A stretch of 5,892 bases of DNA from Alphaproteobacteria bacterium (GTDB taxonomy: Bacteria > Pseudomonadota > Alphaproteobacteria > UBA2136 > UBA6156): positions 1-5,892 of the forward strand of contig JADCGN010000037.1 in assembly GCA_020249005.1 (NCBI GenBank). Reading direction: 5' to 3'. The position numbers and the translations under genes were made by a program. Each line of letters starts with the position of its first letter. The stretch's first letter is position 1. The notes beneath the pieces are model-generated. The model ran no database searches, was not told the origin of the DNA, and worked only from the letters and a program-made list of their open reading frames with translations. Below are positions 5,467 through 5,892 of this stretch, piece after piece.

Positions 5467-5892
5467 TATTCAAGCTCCTTATTGTCATTGCTGATGGTCC
5501 GCGCTGGTTCCCAACACGCTTCAGCCAACCGCTGCCAGGGGCGGCCGCAGCGCCATGGCCGGGCCACCCATGTTCCGGTCGAAAATATCGCATACGCAAA
5601 ATTTTCATAATTTTTCGGCAAGATCATTTCATCAACGCAACATGCGGGCGTTTCGCTGGCTACCACCGGCAAGCGAGCCAACCGCGCCAGCCAGGCGGCC
5701 CGGGTCGGGTTTTCGGCCCAGGCCAGCCGGTAGCGGGTTGCGGCAGCATCGGTCGCAACCCACCCGGCCGTGCCGCCTTCCGCCACCATCAGCTGCGGCC
5801 GCGGCGCCCAGGCGGCCCAAGCCCATAGCCCCGCCATACTGGCAGCGGTGACCAACACCAACCACCCCCAGCGCCGCAGTAACGTAAACCCC
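5466..5892 (-). CDS. comEC: C-terminal part of a ComEC/Rec2-like DNA uptake protein, 5' end outside the window
   Basis: ComEC is the inner-membrane channel that carries single-stranded DNA into the cytoplasm during natural transformation. Only about 142 residues are present; the frame stays open to the right edge. The visible part starts with a basic-hydrophobic stretch (LLRRWGWLVLV then AASMAGLWAWAAWA), which looks like a final transmembrane helix. APRPQLMVAEGGTAGWVA comes next, matching the common RPDLLVxxxG pattern that follows the last helix in alphaproteobacterial ComEC proteins. RYRLAWAENPTRAAWLARL and a late VARPW also fit that C-terminal region. The core competence domain is not visible, so the call rests on this short resemblance. 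The region coding for MILPKNYENFAYAIF is strikingly AT-rich. The stop TAA overlaps the rpe ATG by one base. Confidence 0.6.
   Translation of the reverse strand, partial: GFTLLRRWGWLVLVTAASMAGLWAWAAWAPRPQLMVAEGGTAGWVATDAAATRYRLAWAENPTRAAWLARLARLPVVASETPACCVDEMILPKNYENFAYAIFSTGTWVARPWRCGRPWQRLAEACWEPARTISNDNKELE
5475..5480 (-). promoter_or_regulatory. Shine-Dalgarno site of rpe inside the end of the comEC-like gene
   Basis: AAGGAG on the minus strand lies 8 bases before the rpe ATG and supports the start at 5466. It is the strongest ribosome binding site in the window and lies within the last codons of the upstream gene, so ribosomes ending there could reinitiate directly. Confidence 0.85.
5581..5606. 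repeat. AT-rich imperfect palindrome inside the comEC-like coding region
   Basis: On the minus strand GAAAATTTTGCG and TGCGATATTTTC flank a TA centre. They can pair with one mismatch and two G-T wobbles. By direct count 35 of 50 bases at 5581-5630 are A or T, unlike the surrounding gene. The adjoining bases 5596-5618 resemble 4774-4799 in the rpe tail (shared GCAAAATTTT and ATTTTTCG). This could be a small dispersed palindromic element within a coding sequence, or coincidence. Confidence 0.4.

Noticed and set aside
506..5892. A defence or toxin-antitoxin system formed by helicase, ankyrin protein and protease candidate
   Set aside because: The helicase and ankyrin genes converge on the protease-like gene and are separated by a stem-loop; no nuclease, toxin or known defence domain is seen. 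There is no support beyond proximity.

Overview
This is a GC-rich bacterial chromosomal window, probably from a Gram-negative proteobacterium. It holds one stable RNA gene and six protein genes, in two groups that converge near position 2830. Taxonomic placement is uncertain. The ComEC-like C-terminus at the right edge reads most like alphaproteobacterial ComEC. The tmRNA, however, is a continuous one-piece molecule, not the split, circularly permuted form usual in Alphaproteobacteria. A deep-branching or non-alphaproteobacterial lineage therefore has to be considered.

Left part (1-505). Positions 406 down to the left edge, on the minus strand, are ssrA (tmRNA). Its 3' end, with the rest of the T-arm and the CCA, lies just outside the window. 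It has a recognisable 5' acceptor/D-arm, a tag reading frame, a pseudoknot-rich body and the beginning of the T-arm. The tag is unusually long (23 residues) and basic, and lacks the common AND-type start. A consensus-like sigma-70 promoter for ssrA lies at 450-478, overlapping the probable promoter of the divergent helicase gene.

Plus-strand group (506-2802). A Pif1/RecD-like superfamily 1 DNA helicase with two N-terminal Myb/SANT-like helix-turn-helix repeats is followed by a small ankyrin-repeat protein. The latter has its own candidate promoter. A 13-bp GC-rich stem-loop at 2811-2840 separates this group from the converging minus-strand genes.

Minus-strand group (5892 down to 2857), in transcription order: the C-terminal end of a ComEC-like competence protein; a divergent ribulose-phosphate 3-epimerase (1-base overlap, strong Shine-Dalgarno); UDP-N-acetyl-D-mannosaminuronate dehydrogenase (WecC); and an unidentified papain-like-fold cysteine protease candidate. 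The protease start codon lies 3 bases past the WecC stop codon, in the same frame. The spacing suggests one transcript, but the products do not form an obvious single pathway: DNA uptake, pentose phosphate metabolism, surface-sugar synthesis and a possible protease.

I see no CRISPR array, insertion sequence, integrase or recognisable defence cassette. The most interesting items are the odd tmRNA tag, the orphan papain-like protein, the in-frame TAG between WecC and that protein, and two AT-rich patches with related sequence in the 3' parts of the comEC-like and rpe genes.
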